DNA of 46,357 nucleotides, taken from NCBI RefSeq assembly GCF_017813235.1, contig NZ_JAGISH010000021.1:1-46357 (forward strand). Reading direction: 5' to 3'. This DNA is from Sagittula salina. Its GTDB lineage: Bacteria; Pseudomonadota; Alphaproteobacteria; Rhodobacterales; Rhodobacteraceae. Below the pieces are notes generated by a model. It saw only the letters and a program-made list of their open reading frames with translations, was not told the origin of the DNA and did no database searches. This document shows, one piece after another, positions 24,583 through 31,704 of this stretch. Numbering within the stretch: position 1 is the first letter of the stretch; the number at the start of each line of letters is the position of its first letter. The translations under genes were made by a program, and so were the position numbers.

Positions 24583-25037
24583 TGCTGACGCTCGACCTGA
24601 CCAACGCGCCGCGCTGGCACGACGTCGCCCCCGGCGTCCGGGTGCAGCTGCGCCCGCTGACCACGGCGCTAATGGTGGCGACCCGGAGCGATCCCGCCGT
24701 CGAGGCAGTTCCGGAAGAAGCCTCGGACGAGGAACGCGCCGTCGCTTTCGCGAAGGCGCTCGCGCGGCGTGCCGTGCTCGCCTGGGACGGCATCGGGGAC
24801 GCGGACGGCAACGTGATCGACCCGAGCCCGGAGGCCATCGACGCGCTGCTCGATGTCTGGCCGATCTTCGAAGCCTTCCAGCTGACCTACGTCTCGAAGG
24901 GTCTGCTGCTGGAACAGGAAAAAAACGCCTCCGCGCTCTCGCCGAATGGTCCTTCGGCGGGGGCGAGCGCTACTGCGAAGCCTGCGCACCCTACGAGGGC
25001 CGCGAGCAAGCCTGCCCGGACTGCCCGGCGCGGCTGA
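24582..25037 (+). CDS. tail assembly chaperone, unshifted product (gpG-like)
   Basis: A 151-aa protein in the position of lambda gpG: between tail tube and tape measure. It has an N-terminal beta part (LTLDLTNAPRWHDVAPG) and helical part (EERAVAFAKALARRAVLAWDG), ending in a low-complexity Ala/Ser/Pro tail encoded after the slippery site. Residues 112-115 are encoded by GAA AAA AAC, which contains A AAA AAC in the right phase for -1 slippage. Only part of the ribosomes would end at 25037. Confidence 0.82.
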   Translation: MLTLDLTNAPRWHDVAPGVRVQLRPLTTALMVATRSDPAVEAVPEEASDEERAVAFAKALARRAVLAWDGIGDADGNVIDPSPEAIDALLDVWPIFEAFQLTYVSKGLLLEQEKNASALSPNGPSAGASATAKPAHPTRAASKPARTARRG

Positions 25038-25264
25038 ACCGTCCGGCAACGCCGGAGGGTTGGCAGGTCTGGGACCTTGTCGGCCGACTCGGCGGCCAGC
25101 TGCGTGTCCTGCCCGGCGCGGTGATCGGCTGGGACATGTCGGCGGCGCTCGCGCTCGGTGACGCACTCGGCGTGCCGCCGCTCGCCATGGCCGAACTGCT
25201 GCCTGTCATCGAAGCGGTGATGGTCGCCAAGCTCAACGAACAGATGGATCACTCCCATGGCTGA
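24582..25264 (+). CDS. predicted -1 frameshift tail chaperone (G-T-like fusion)
   Basis: Reading shifts by -1 at A AAA AAC (24920-24926). The -1 frame is open from 24926 to a TGA at 25262-25264, adding 112 residues for a product of about 227 aa. The added part has a CEAC...CPDC zinc-ribbon-like pair, then GWQVWDLVGRLGGQLRV and a long helix (SAALALGDALGVPPLAM). It ends inside the start of the tape measure gene (ATG 25257). In lambda-like phages the G:GT ratio is set by the same kind of shift and is needed for tail assembly. The slippery site and open frame are seen; the shift is inferred. Without it, 25038-25256 would be unexplained. Confidence 0.78.
24920..24926 (+). promoter_or_regulatory. 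-1 ribosomal frameshift slippery heptamer
   Basis: A AAA AAC, in frame as X XXY YYZ of the chaperone gene and within a run of seven A residues in an otherwise GC-rich stretch. This is the most efficient bacterial -1 slippery sequence type. Confidence 0.78.
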
Positions 25265-27671
25265 GAAGAGGGTCAGCGTCCGCCTCGCGGCCGTGGGCGG
25301 ACGGCAGGTGCGTGCCGAGCTGGAAGGCGTGGGCGAGGCCGGGTCGCGCGGCTTCGGACGGCTGAGCCGGGAGATGGAAGCGGCCAACGCCCGGCTCGCG
25401 GCCTTCTCGCGCCGGGTCCGGGTCGCGGCTGCCGCTACCGTGGCCGCCGCTGCCGCCGCTAGCGTGGCGATGATCCGCTCCGGCCTGCAGACGGTCGATG
25501 CGCAGGCCAAGCTCGCGCAGTCCCTCGGCACCACGGTCGCCTCGATCCAGACCTTGGAGCGTGCGGGCGAGTTGGCCGGCGTGTCGATGTCCGGCATCGA
25601 ACAGGCGACGAAGGATCTGACGCGCCGCCTCAGCCAGGCGGCCGCCGGGACCGGTCCCGCCGCCGACGCGCTGGACCGTCTGGGCCTTTCCGCCAACGAG
25701 CTGATCGCCCTGCCGCTGGACCAGCGCGTCGGCGCGATCAACGCCGCCATCGAGAACTTCGTGCCTGCCGCCGAACGCGCCGCCGTGGCAGGCCAGCTCT
25801 TCGGCGAGGAAGGCTCCATTGCCATGTCGCGGATCGACACCGCGACGCTGCGCCAGGCGACGGAGGACGTCCTCGCCTTCGGTGTCGTGGTCTCGGAGCA
25901 GGATGCCGACCAGATCGAGCGGACGAACGACGCGATCTCGCGGCTCGGGCTGATCTGGCGCGGGCTGTCGAACCAGCTGGCTGTCGCCGCAGCCCCCGCG
26001 CTCGAAGCCGTTGCCGACGCCATGGCGACGGTCGCCAGCCGCACCGGCCCGCTCGGCATCGCCATTCGCGGGCTCTTCGAGAACATTGGCCGCCTAACCA
26101 CCTATGCTGCCACCTTCGCAGCCTTCCTCGCGGGCCGTTGGGTCGCTGGCATGGCCGCTGCGGCCCTGTCTGTGCGCGGGCTTGCCACCGCGCTCGTCGT
26201 CCTGCGTGGGGCGCTGATCCGCACCGGCATCGGGGCGCTGATCGTCGGCGCGGGCGAGCTTGTCTACCAGTTCACCCGCCTCGTCTCTGGTGCGGGCGGG
26301 TTTGGCGAGGCGATGTCACTGCTGAAAGACCTCGCCGTCGAGGTCTGGGAGCGGATCAGGATGGGCGCAGCTGCGGCGGGTGCGGCCGCCACGGCGATGT
26401 TCTTCGATCTTAAGGCCGACGCCGCATCGGGCATGCAGAGCGCCATCGAGAGCGTGGTGGGTTTCGGCAACACGGCCGCGAACACCTTCGAGGGCGCCTA
26501 TGAGGCGATCAAGGCGATCTGGGGTCTGCTGCCCGCCGCCATCGGCGATCTGGCGTTCCAGGCGGCCAACAGCCTGGTCGACGGCGTCGAGGCGATGCTG
26601 AACGGCGTGGTCTCGCGCATCAACGGCTTTATCGGCGGGATCAACCAGGGGCTCGAAGCGCTCGGCTCCGAGCGGCGCATCTCGCTGGTGCCCGACCTCG
26701 ACCTCGGCGAGATCGAGAACCGCTTCGAAGGGGCGGCGACCGCCGCGACGACAGCGGCGCAGGCGGCGTTCGACCGGGCGTTCGAGGACAACCCGCTCAC
26801 CGCGCCCGATCTCGGTCTGACCGTGGCGGCCAACCGCGCGCTCGAGTCCGCGAACGTCTATCGCGGTGCCGCGCGCGATCTGGCCGAAGAGGCCCGCGCC
26901 CCGCTCGAAAGCTGGCAAGCCCTGCGCGATGCGGTGCGCAGCACCGATGAGGACGGAGCCGATGCGCTGATCGATGCCACCGGCGCGGCCGAGCGGCTGG
27001 AGACGGCGCTCGGCGATGCCGGACGCGCCGCGACGGGCGCCGGTGTGGCGGCCGGAGATGCTGCTGCGGCAGCGGAGCCGGACACCGAAGCCGCCGTCAC
27101 CGGCTGGCAGGCGGTAACGGCGGCGCTCTCCGATTACGCCAGCAAGGCCCGCGACATCGGTGGCGACATCGGCCAGAGCCTCGTCGGCGCCTTCCAGTCG
27201 GCGGAGAACGCGGTGGGCCAGTTCGTGAAGACCGGCAAGCTGAACTTCCGCGATCTGGTGACGTCGCTCCTGGCCGATCTCGCCCAGCTGGCGGCGCGGC
27301 GGTTCATCCTCGGGCCGATCGCCAATGCGCTCTCCGGCGTGTTCTCCGGTGCGGGCGGCATCTTCGCCAACGTCCTGCATGCGGGCGGGATGGTCGGATC
27401 GGCCGGGCCCTCACGCTTGGTCCCGGCCATGGCTTTCGCCGCTTCGCCCCGGATGCATTCCGGCGGCATGGCCGGACTTCGGCATGATGAGGTGCCCGCG
27501 ATCCTGCAGCGTGGTGAGCGGGTGCTGTCGCGCCGAGAGGCGCAGAGCTACGGCGCGGGCGGGGTAAACGTCACCATCATGGCGCGCGACGCCGAGAGCT
27601 TCCGGCAGTCCCGCACGCAGGTCGCCGCGGACATCGCCCGTGCCGTTTCGCTCGGGCGGAGGGGCATGTGA
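25257..27671 (+). CDS. tail tape measure protein
   Basis: An 804-aa protein that fixes tail length. The N-terminal region is helical with a small hydrophobic stretch (~55-76, Ala/Val-rich). The middle has a long hydrophobic segment (~280-345). The C-terminus has the lambda-type tape measure end: LNFRDLVTSLLADLAQLAAR, Gly-rich HSGGMAG and VPAILQRGERVLSRREAQ. Its start overlaps the frameshift product by 8 bp, and its stop overlaps the next start by one base. An 804-aa tape measure suggests a tail of roughly 120 nm, using the usual ~0.15 nm per residue rule. Confidence 0.9.
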   Translation: MAEKRVSVRLAAVGGRQVRAELEGVGEAGSRGFGRLSREMEAANARLAAFSRRVRVAAAATVAAAAAASVAMIRSGLQTVDAQAKLAQSLGTTVASIQTLERAGELAGVSMSGIEQATKDLTRRLSQAAAGTGPAADALDRLGLSANELIALPLDQRVGAINAAIENFVPAAERAAVAGQLFGEEGSIAMSRIDTATLRQATEDVLAFGVVVSEQDADQIERTNDAISRLGLIWRGLSNQLAVAAAPALEAVADAMATVASRTGPLGIAIRGLFENIGRLTTYAATFAAFLAGRWVAGMAAAALSVRGLATALVVLRGALIRTGIGALIVGAGELVYQFTRLVSGAGGFGEAMSLLKDLAVEVWERIRMGAAAAGAAATAMFFDLKADAASGMQSAIESVVGFGNTAANTFEGAYEAIKAIWGLLPAAIGDLAFQAANSLVDGVEAMLNGVVSRINGFIGGINQGLEALGSERRISLVPDLDLGEIENRFEGAATAATTAAQAAFDRAFEDNPLTAPDLGLTVAANRALESANVYRGAARDLAEEARAPLESWQALRDAVRSTDEDGADALIDATGAAERLETALGDAGRAATGAGVAAGDAAAAAEPDTEAAVTGWQAVTAALSDYASKARDIGGDIGQSLVGAFQSAENAVGQFVKTGKLNFRDLVTSLLADLAQLAARRFILGPIANALSGVFSGAGGIFANVLHAGGMVGSAGPSRLVPAMAFAASPRMHSGGMAGLRHDEVPAILQRGERVLSRREAQSYGAGGVNVTIMARDAESFRQSRTQVAADIARAVSLGRRGM

Positions 27672-28297
27672 TGGCGTTTCACGAGGTCCGGTTTCCCGAC
27701 GACATCAGCCGCGGCGCGCGGGGCGGGCCCGAGCGGCGCACCCAGATCGTCGAGCTCGCCACGGGCGACGAGGAGCGGAACGCCAGCTGGGCCAATTCGC
27801 GCCGCCGCTACGACGTCGCCTATGGCGTCCGCCGCGCCGACGACCTGGCGGCGGTCGTCGCCTTTTTCGAAGCGCGGAACGGGCGGCTCCACGGTTTCCG
27901 CTTCAAGGACTGGGGCGATCACAAGTCCTGCCTGCCTTCGGGCACGCTGTCGCCGACCGATCAGTCGATTGGCACCGGCGACGGCGCGACGACCGCCTTC
28001 CAGTTGGTCAAGCGCTACGCCTCGGGGGGGCAATCCTGGACGCGCGCCATCGCCAAGCCGGTGGCGGGCAGCGTGCGCATCGCGCTGTCGGGCGTCGAGC
28101 AGCCCTCCGGCTGGTCCGTCGACACCACGACCGGCATCGTCACCTTCAGCGCCGCGCCGGGCGCTGGCGTCGCGATCACCGCGGCGTTCGAGTTCGACGT
28201 ACCCGTCCGCTTCGACACCGATGCGCTCGACGTGACGCTCGACCTCGAGCGGCTCGGCTCGATCACCTCCATTCCGCTGCTGGAACTGCGCCGATGA
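27671..28297 (+). CDS. DUF2460 distal tail protein (TIGR02217)
   Basis: A 208-aa protein with the TIGR02217/DUF2460 signature: AFHEVRFPDDISRGARGGPE at the N-terminus, RRRYDVAYGVRRADDLAAVV, then FRFKDWGDH. It belongs to the distal-tail/baseplate set found in Rhodobacterales phages and gene transfer agents. ATG 27671 is used, overlapping the tape measure stop; the GTG at 27668 is an alternative. Confidence 0.9.
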   Translation: MAFHEVRFPDDISRGARGGPERRTQIVELATGDEERNASWANSRRRYDVAYGVRRADDLAAVVAFFEARNGRLHGFRFKDWGDHKSCLPSGTLSPTDQSIGTGDGATTAFQLVKRYASGGQSWTRAIAKPVAGSVRIALSGVEQPSGWSVDTTTGIVTFSAAPGAGVAITAAFEFDVPVRFDTDALDVTLDLERLGSITSIPLLELRR

Positions 28298-29178
28298 AAT
28301 CCCTCACTCCCGCCCTGCAGGCCCATCTCGACGAGGGCACGACAACGCTCGCCTGGTGCTGGCGGATTACGCGGGCCGACGGCGTCACCTTCGGCTTCAC
28401 CGATCACGACCGGACGCTGAACTTCGATGGCTCGGACTTCGAGCCCGAGAGCGGGCTGACCGCTTCCGAGGTTCGTTCGGTATCGGACCTGTCGGTCGAC
28501 GCGCAGGACGCCGAAGGCGTGCTGACCTCGGACCAGATAGCCGAGACCGACATTCTCGACGGCCGCTGGGACAACGCGGCGGTCGAGGTCTGGCGCGTCA
28601 ACTGGGCGGACACCGGCCAGCGCGTGCTGATGCGCCGGGGCGCCATCGGCCAGATCCGGCGCGGGCGGCTGGCCTTCGTCGCCGAAGTTCGCTCGCTCGC
28701 GCATGTGCTGGGCCAGACGGTGGGGCGGACCTTCCAGGCGGCCTGCGGTGCCGCCCTTGGCGATGCGCGCTGCGGCGTCGATCTCGAGGATCCGGCCTTC
28801 AAGGGGACAGGCGCGGTGATCGATCTCCTACGCGAACGCGCCTTCACCGCCTGGGGCCTCGGCGGCTTCGCCTCTGGCTGGTTCACCTTCGGGACCATCG
28901 AATGGACCAGCGGCGCAAACGCGGGGCGGCGCACCGAGGTTTTGGCCCATGACGTGACTGACGGCGTGGCAATCCTGACACTGCTCGAAGCGCCGGTGCG
29001 TGGGATCGCCGATGGGGACGCGTTCACGATTCGCGCAGGTTGCGACAAGCGGATGGAAACCTGCGGGGCGAAATTCGCCAACACCGCGAACTTCCGCGGC
29101 TTCCCGCACATCCCGGGCCAGGATGCCGTGTTGCGCTACGCCACAAAGGATGGCGGTCACGAGGGGAGCGTTCTCTGA
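28294..29178 (+). CDS. DUF2163 tail protein (TIGR02218)
   Basis: A 294-aa baseplate hub-type protein of the TIGR02218/DUF2163 family: TTTLAWCWRITRADGVTFGF with TDHDRTLNFDG, and the C-terminal Cys-containing motif RAGCDKRMETCGAKFANTAN with FRGFPHIPGQDA. Those cysteines may bind an Fe-S cluster in relatives. ATG at 28294 overlaps the previous stop by 4 bp. Antisense cassette 3 begins just after its stop, separating it from the NlpC/P60 gene that normally follows directly. Confidence 0.9.
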   Translation: MKSLTPALQAHLDEGTTTLAWCWRITRADGVTFGFTDHDRTLNFDGSDFEPESGLTASEVRSVSDLSVDAQDAEGVLTSDQIAETDILDGRWDNAAVEVWRVNWADTGQRVLMRRGAIGQIRRGRLAFVAEVRSLAHVLGQTVGRTFQAACGAALGDARCGVDLEDPAFKGTGAVIDLLRERAFTAWGLGGFASGWFTFGTIEWTSGANAGRRTEVLAHDVTDGVAILTLLEAPVRGIADGDAFTIRAGCDKRMETCGAKFANTANFRGFPHIPGQDAVLRYATKDGGHEGSVL

Positions 29179-29219
29179 ACGTGGTGGAAGAGAACGCCGC
29201 AGTGATGGGAACGTCGGCT

Positions 29220-29750
29220 TTATCGGTGGGGCTGCCGCAGCGGGAATTTAAGGTCTTTCCCGAAGCCCAGCCCCGACACATTGCAGAGGTTGCGAAGTGC
29301 CTGTTTCAGTTGGTCTTGGCTGATGTTCTTGCTGATCCACCACCCAGACTCGGTCTGCGTGACCGGGAGATGAGGGCTGCGGGGATGAATGTCGCGCGGC
29401 TCCCGCGAGACATACCGCCGTCCTCGGGTGCGGATTGCTGCAAGCTCGACCAATGCTTCCGGCGCAACGTCGGCCATCATATCAACAACCCGACCGAAAA
29501 CGTCAGCCAAGGTGTTCACAGAGAAACCAACCCCGAGAAACTCAGCGGCGTACTTGCCACGTTCCGGGGCAGCGAAATTGGGAACCGGCTGATTGAATAT
29601 GGCTTTGTTCGAGGCCGGAGTAACGTTAACGCTTTTCTCAAGTGCCGATGCGAGATTGTCATCAAGGGCGGAACGCATCTTGAGCATCGCTTCAATGAGG
29701 GAGATAGGCAAAGACACGAGCGCCGTTTGCTCAGGGGTTTCGCACTTCAT
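29220..29750 (-). CDS. unknown protein of antisense cassette 3
   Basis: A 176-aa protein, ATG at 29750 overlapping the stop of the DUF4258 gene by 4 bp (ATGA). The N-terminal part is helical (ISLIEAMLKMRSALDDNLASALEK). The middle contains FAAPERGKYAAEFLGVGFSV and DVFGRVVDMMADVAPEALVE. The C-terminus has VTQTESGWWISKNISQDQLK, a pattern reminiscent of small DNA- or ligand-binding domains, but no family is recognised. It is the third gene of a short operon with the XRE regulator and the toxin-like protein. Confidence 0.6.
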   Translation of the reverse strand: MKCETPEQTALVSLPISLIEAMLKMRSALDDNLASALEKSVNVTPASNKAIFNQPVPNFAAPERGKYAAEFLGVGFSVNTLADVFGRVVDMMADVAPEALVELAAIRTRGRRYVSREPRDIHPRSPHLPVTQTESGWWISKNISQDQLKQALRNLCNVSGLGFGKDLKFPLRQPHR

Positions 29751-30040
29751 GACGACCTCCTGCGTTTGCTGCTGGCTGGGCGAGATAGCTTCTGGTCGGA
29801 ATGGTAAAGCGTGATGACGTTCTCGCACTCAACAATGAGTTTGGTCCCTCGCAGACGTTCGAGTTGCTGAATCTCGTGCCGGCGTCGCTGGATCTCGCGG
29901 GCTGCATCCTTGTCGCTGAGAAAGAACGCGTCGTCGGCTACACGCGTCGCTACACTGAGAACTAGACTGACATCGGCGTTTCGATAGCCGCGCTGGCGCA
30001 TCCGTGTTTCGGCGTGTTGGGTGAAGCGAAGGTCATGCAT
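29747..30040 (-). CDS. DUF4258-like toxin-type protein
   Basis: A 97-aa basic protein with the DUF4258 start FTQHAETRMRQRGYRNADVS, followed by alternating strands (LIVECENVITLYH) and a basic tail KRRRSS. DUF4258 belongs with the RelE/BrnT-like small RNase folds. Its ATG at 30040 overlaps the end of the XRE gene, giving the layout of an antitoxin-first toxin-antitoxin pair. The toxin role is inferred from family and context; a regulator is equally possible. Confidence 0.65.
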   Translation of the reverse strand: MHDLRFTQHAETRMRQRGYRNADVSLVLSVATRVADDAFFLSDKDAAREIQRRRHEIQQLERLRGTKLIVECENVITLYHSDQKLSRPASSKRRRSS

Positions 30041-31040
30041 CGTCGTCCTCCTTCGCCTGATCGGAATTCTCCGCCGAAACCGGGATATCGAAGTCGCCAA
30101 TCAGTGACATGAGCTCATCGCGGTCCGTCTTGCGCTTAGCGAGTTCATCTTCAGGAATTCGGCCTATGATCCAAGCGATCCGCTCGACCTCCTTTTCGCT
30201 GCCGAGCAGATCAGCAGGAATATCCTTCAGCCGAGCGTGTCCTCGCAAAAGTGCATATTCGGCATCGGGATCTTCTCCGGTTAGTTCGCTGATCAGGTCG
30301 GCACCTATCCGATATTCTGGCATGCCCTCGCTGGTCTTCCAGCTGGAGGTTGACCAATCTCCTTCGAAAGAGACGGTCTTTGCGTCCAGCTTGCTTGCGA
30401 AATGCTTGATGAAATCCGCAAAAGGGTTGTTCTGCGAAGGGTCGTAACCGAGATCGTATACGTCGTCCCAGATATCATTGCCAAATAGATCGCGATTCTC
30501 GATGCATCTCTTCTCGTAAGATGCTCCGTCTTCAGCGCGATAAGCAGAATTCGCGAAAGAAAAATGGCCTCCGCCAAGGGCCATCAGCCTTGCAGCAGCG
30601 TCTTCTATCTCCGCGACCCGCTCACGCCGCCACGTGAGGCTTCCTTCAGCAAGCAATGCGGCGAACAGCGGCGCCATCACAATCTGCGAATGAATCGGAA
30701 TGCCATAGATGTGTTGGACCATGTTGAACGCCATGGCCGTCTCTGCATCGAGCATCGTGCGCAACGGCCGGTAGCCGAACTGCCGGAGAGACGCCTCGCG
30801 CTCTGCTTCGTCCGTGGGGGGCTTGGAAAGCTCATCAAGGGTGACGCCAAGTGCTTTCGCCAAGCCCTCTGCGACCCGGTCATTGGCCGGGTAGGTGCCG
30901 TCCTTCGTGCTCTCGATGCGCTTGATGGTAGGCAGGCTGACCTTGTTCTTGCCCTTGGTGGCTTCAGCCAGTTGTTCCTGAGTCCAGCGCTTGCGGTCTC
31001 GGAAGTGCTTAAGTGCGTCCGGATGGATTGCAGTGGTCAT
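30033..31040 (-). CDS. XRE-family transcriptional regulator with large C-terminal domain
   Basis: A 335-aa protein with an N-terminal helix-turn-helix (HFRDRKRWTQEQLAEATKG, then KVSLPTIKRIESTKDG, residues ~11-50) and a ~250-residue C-terminal domain of unknown fold that probably senses a signal or partner. It lacks the HEXXH motif of ImmA/IrrE-type regulators. It is the first gene of an antisense operon. The upstream gap carries an inverted repeat (31099-31125) suited to autoregulation. It could be an antitoxin for the DUF4258 protein or the repressor for the cassette. Confidence 0.75.
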   Translation of the reverse strand: MTTAIHPDALKHFRDRKRWTQEQLAEATKGKNKVSLPTIKRIESTKDGTYPANDRVAEGLAKALGVTLDELSKPPTDEAEREASLRQFGYRPLRTMLDAETAMAFNMVQHIYGIPIHSQIVMAPLFAALLAEGSLTWRRERVAEIEDAAARLMALGGGHFSFANSAYRAEDGASYEKRCIENRDLFGNDIWDDVYDLGYDPSQNNPFADFIKHFASKLDAKTVSFEGDWSTSSWKTSEGMPEYRIGADLISELTGEDPDAEYALLRGHARLKDIPADLLGSEKEVERIAWIIGRIPEDELAKRKTDRDELMSLIGDFDIPVSAENSDQAKEDDDA

Positions 31041-31098
31041 GTTCGAGCCTCCTAGTCTCTGGAGGAGAATGATCCCTTAAGGTGACCAAAACAAGAAT

Positions 31099-31125
31099 CA
31101 TCATGGTTTTTTGATACTCATGATG
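31099..31125. promoter_or_regulatory. candidate operator: inverted repeat upstream of the XRE gene
   Basis: CATCATG at 31099-31105 and CATGATG at 31119-31125 form a perfect 7-bp inverted repeat with a T-rich 13-bp spacer, in the divergent gap between the XRE regulator and the NlpC/P60 gene. The region is AT-rich compared with its surroundings. The binding protein is inferred. Confidence 0.45.
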
Positions 31126-31265
31126 CGCGCATACAGGTGTCTCTTTCTGTCACAGGGTGAGCCAAAGGGATCTTCAATATGATAAAAGAACCCACCTTCC
31201 ACCAACCTGACGCTGCTCGTGATACTTCTCGGTATCAATCTGAGCCAGCGGTCTCTCAGGGAACC

Positions 31266-31694
31266 GTGACCGATCCCCTGCGCGCCATCGCTATCGCTCG
31301 GTCCTGGCTCGGGACGCCCTACCACGACCAGGCGAGCCTGCGCGGCGTTGGCTGCGATTGCCTCGGGCTTGCACGGGGCGTCTGGCGCGAGATCGTCGGC
31401 CCCGAACCGTTCCCGATCCCGCCTTACAGCCGCGACTGGGGCGAGACCGGACCGCGCGAGGTGCTGGCCGACGGCGCGCGCGCCATGATGATCGAGGTGT
31501 CGCCCGCCGAGGCTGGTCCCGGCGCGCTGGTCCTCTTCCGCATGAAGCCCCGCGCCATCTCCAAGCATGTGGGCATCCTGACCGGGCCTGCCACCTTCCT
31601 CCACGCCTACGAGCGGCTTGGCGTGATCGAGGAGCCGCTGACGCAAGCCTGGCGGCGGCGCATCGCCTTCGCCTTCCTGTTCCCGCAACGCTGA
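31266..31694 (+). CDS. NlpC/P60-family tail-tip peptidase
   Basis: A cysteine peptidase (142 aa from GTG 31266) with the catalytic Cys in GVGCDCLGLARGVWRE and His in ISKHVGIL. In phage tails of this type the protein sits at the tip and opens peptidoglycan during DNA entry. An ATG at 31179 would add 29 residues (EPTFHQPDAARDTSRYQS...), which do not resemble the family and probably come from the adjacent cassette insertion. The gene normally follows the DUF2163 gene directly, so the antisense cassette has been placed between two functionally linked genes. Confidence 0.85.
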   Translation: MTDPLRAIAIARSWLGTPYHDQASLRGVGCDCLGLARGVWREIVGPEPFPIPPYSRDWGETGPREVLADGARAMMIEVSPAEAGPGALVLFRMKPRAISKHVGILTGPATFLHAYERLGVIEEPLTQAWRRRIAFAFLFPQR

Positions 31695-31704
31695 GACCCC
31701 GACC

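Noticed and set aside
24946..25161. 71-aa ORF after the chaperone gene
   Set aside because: Arg/Leu-rich and in the wrong frame; the -1 frame from the slippery site explains this stretch better.
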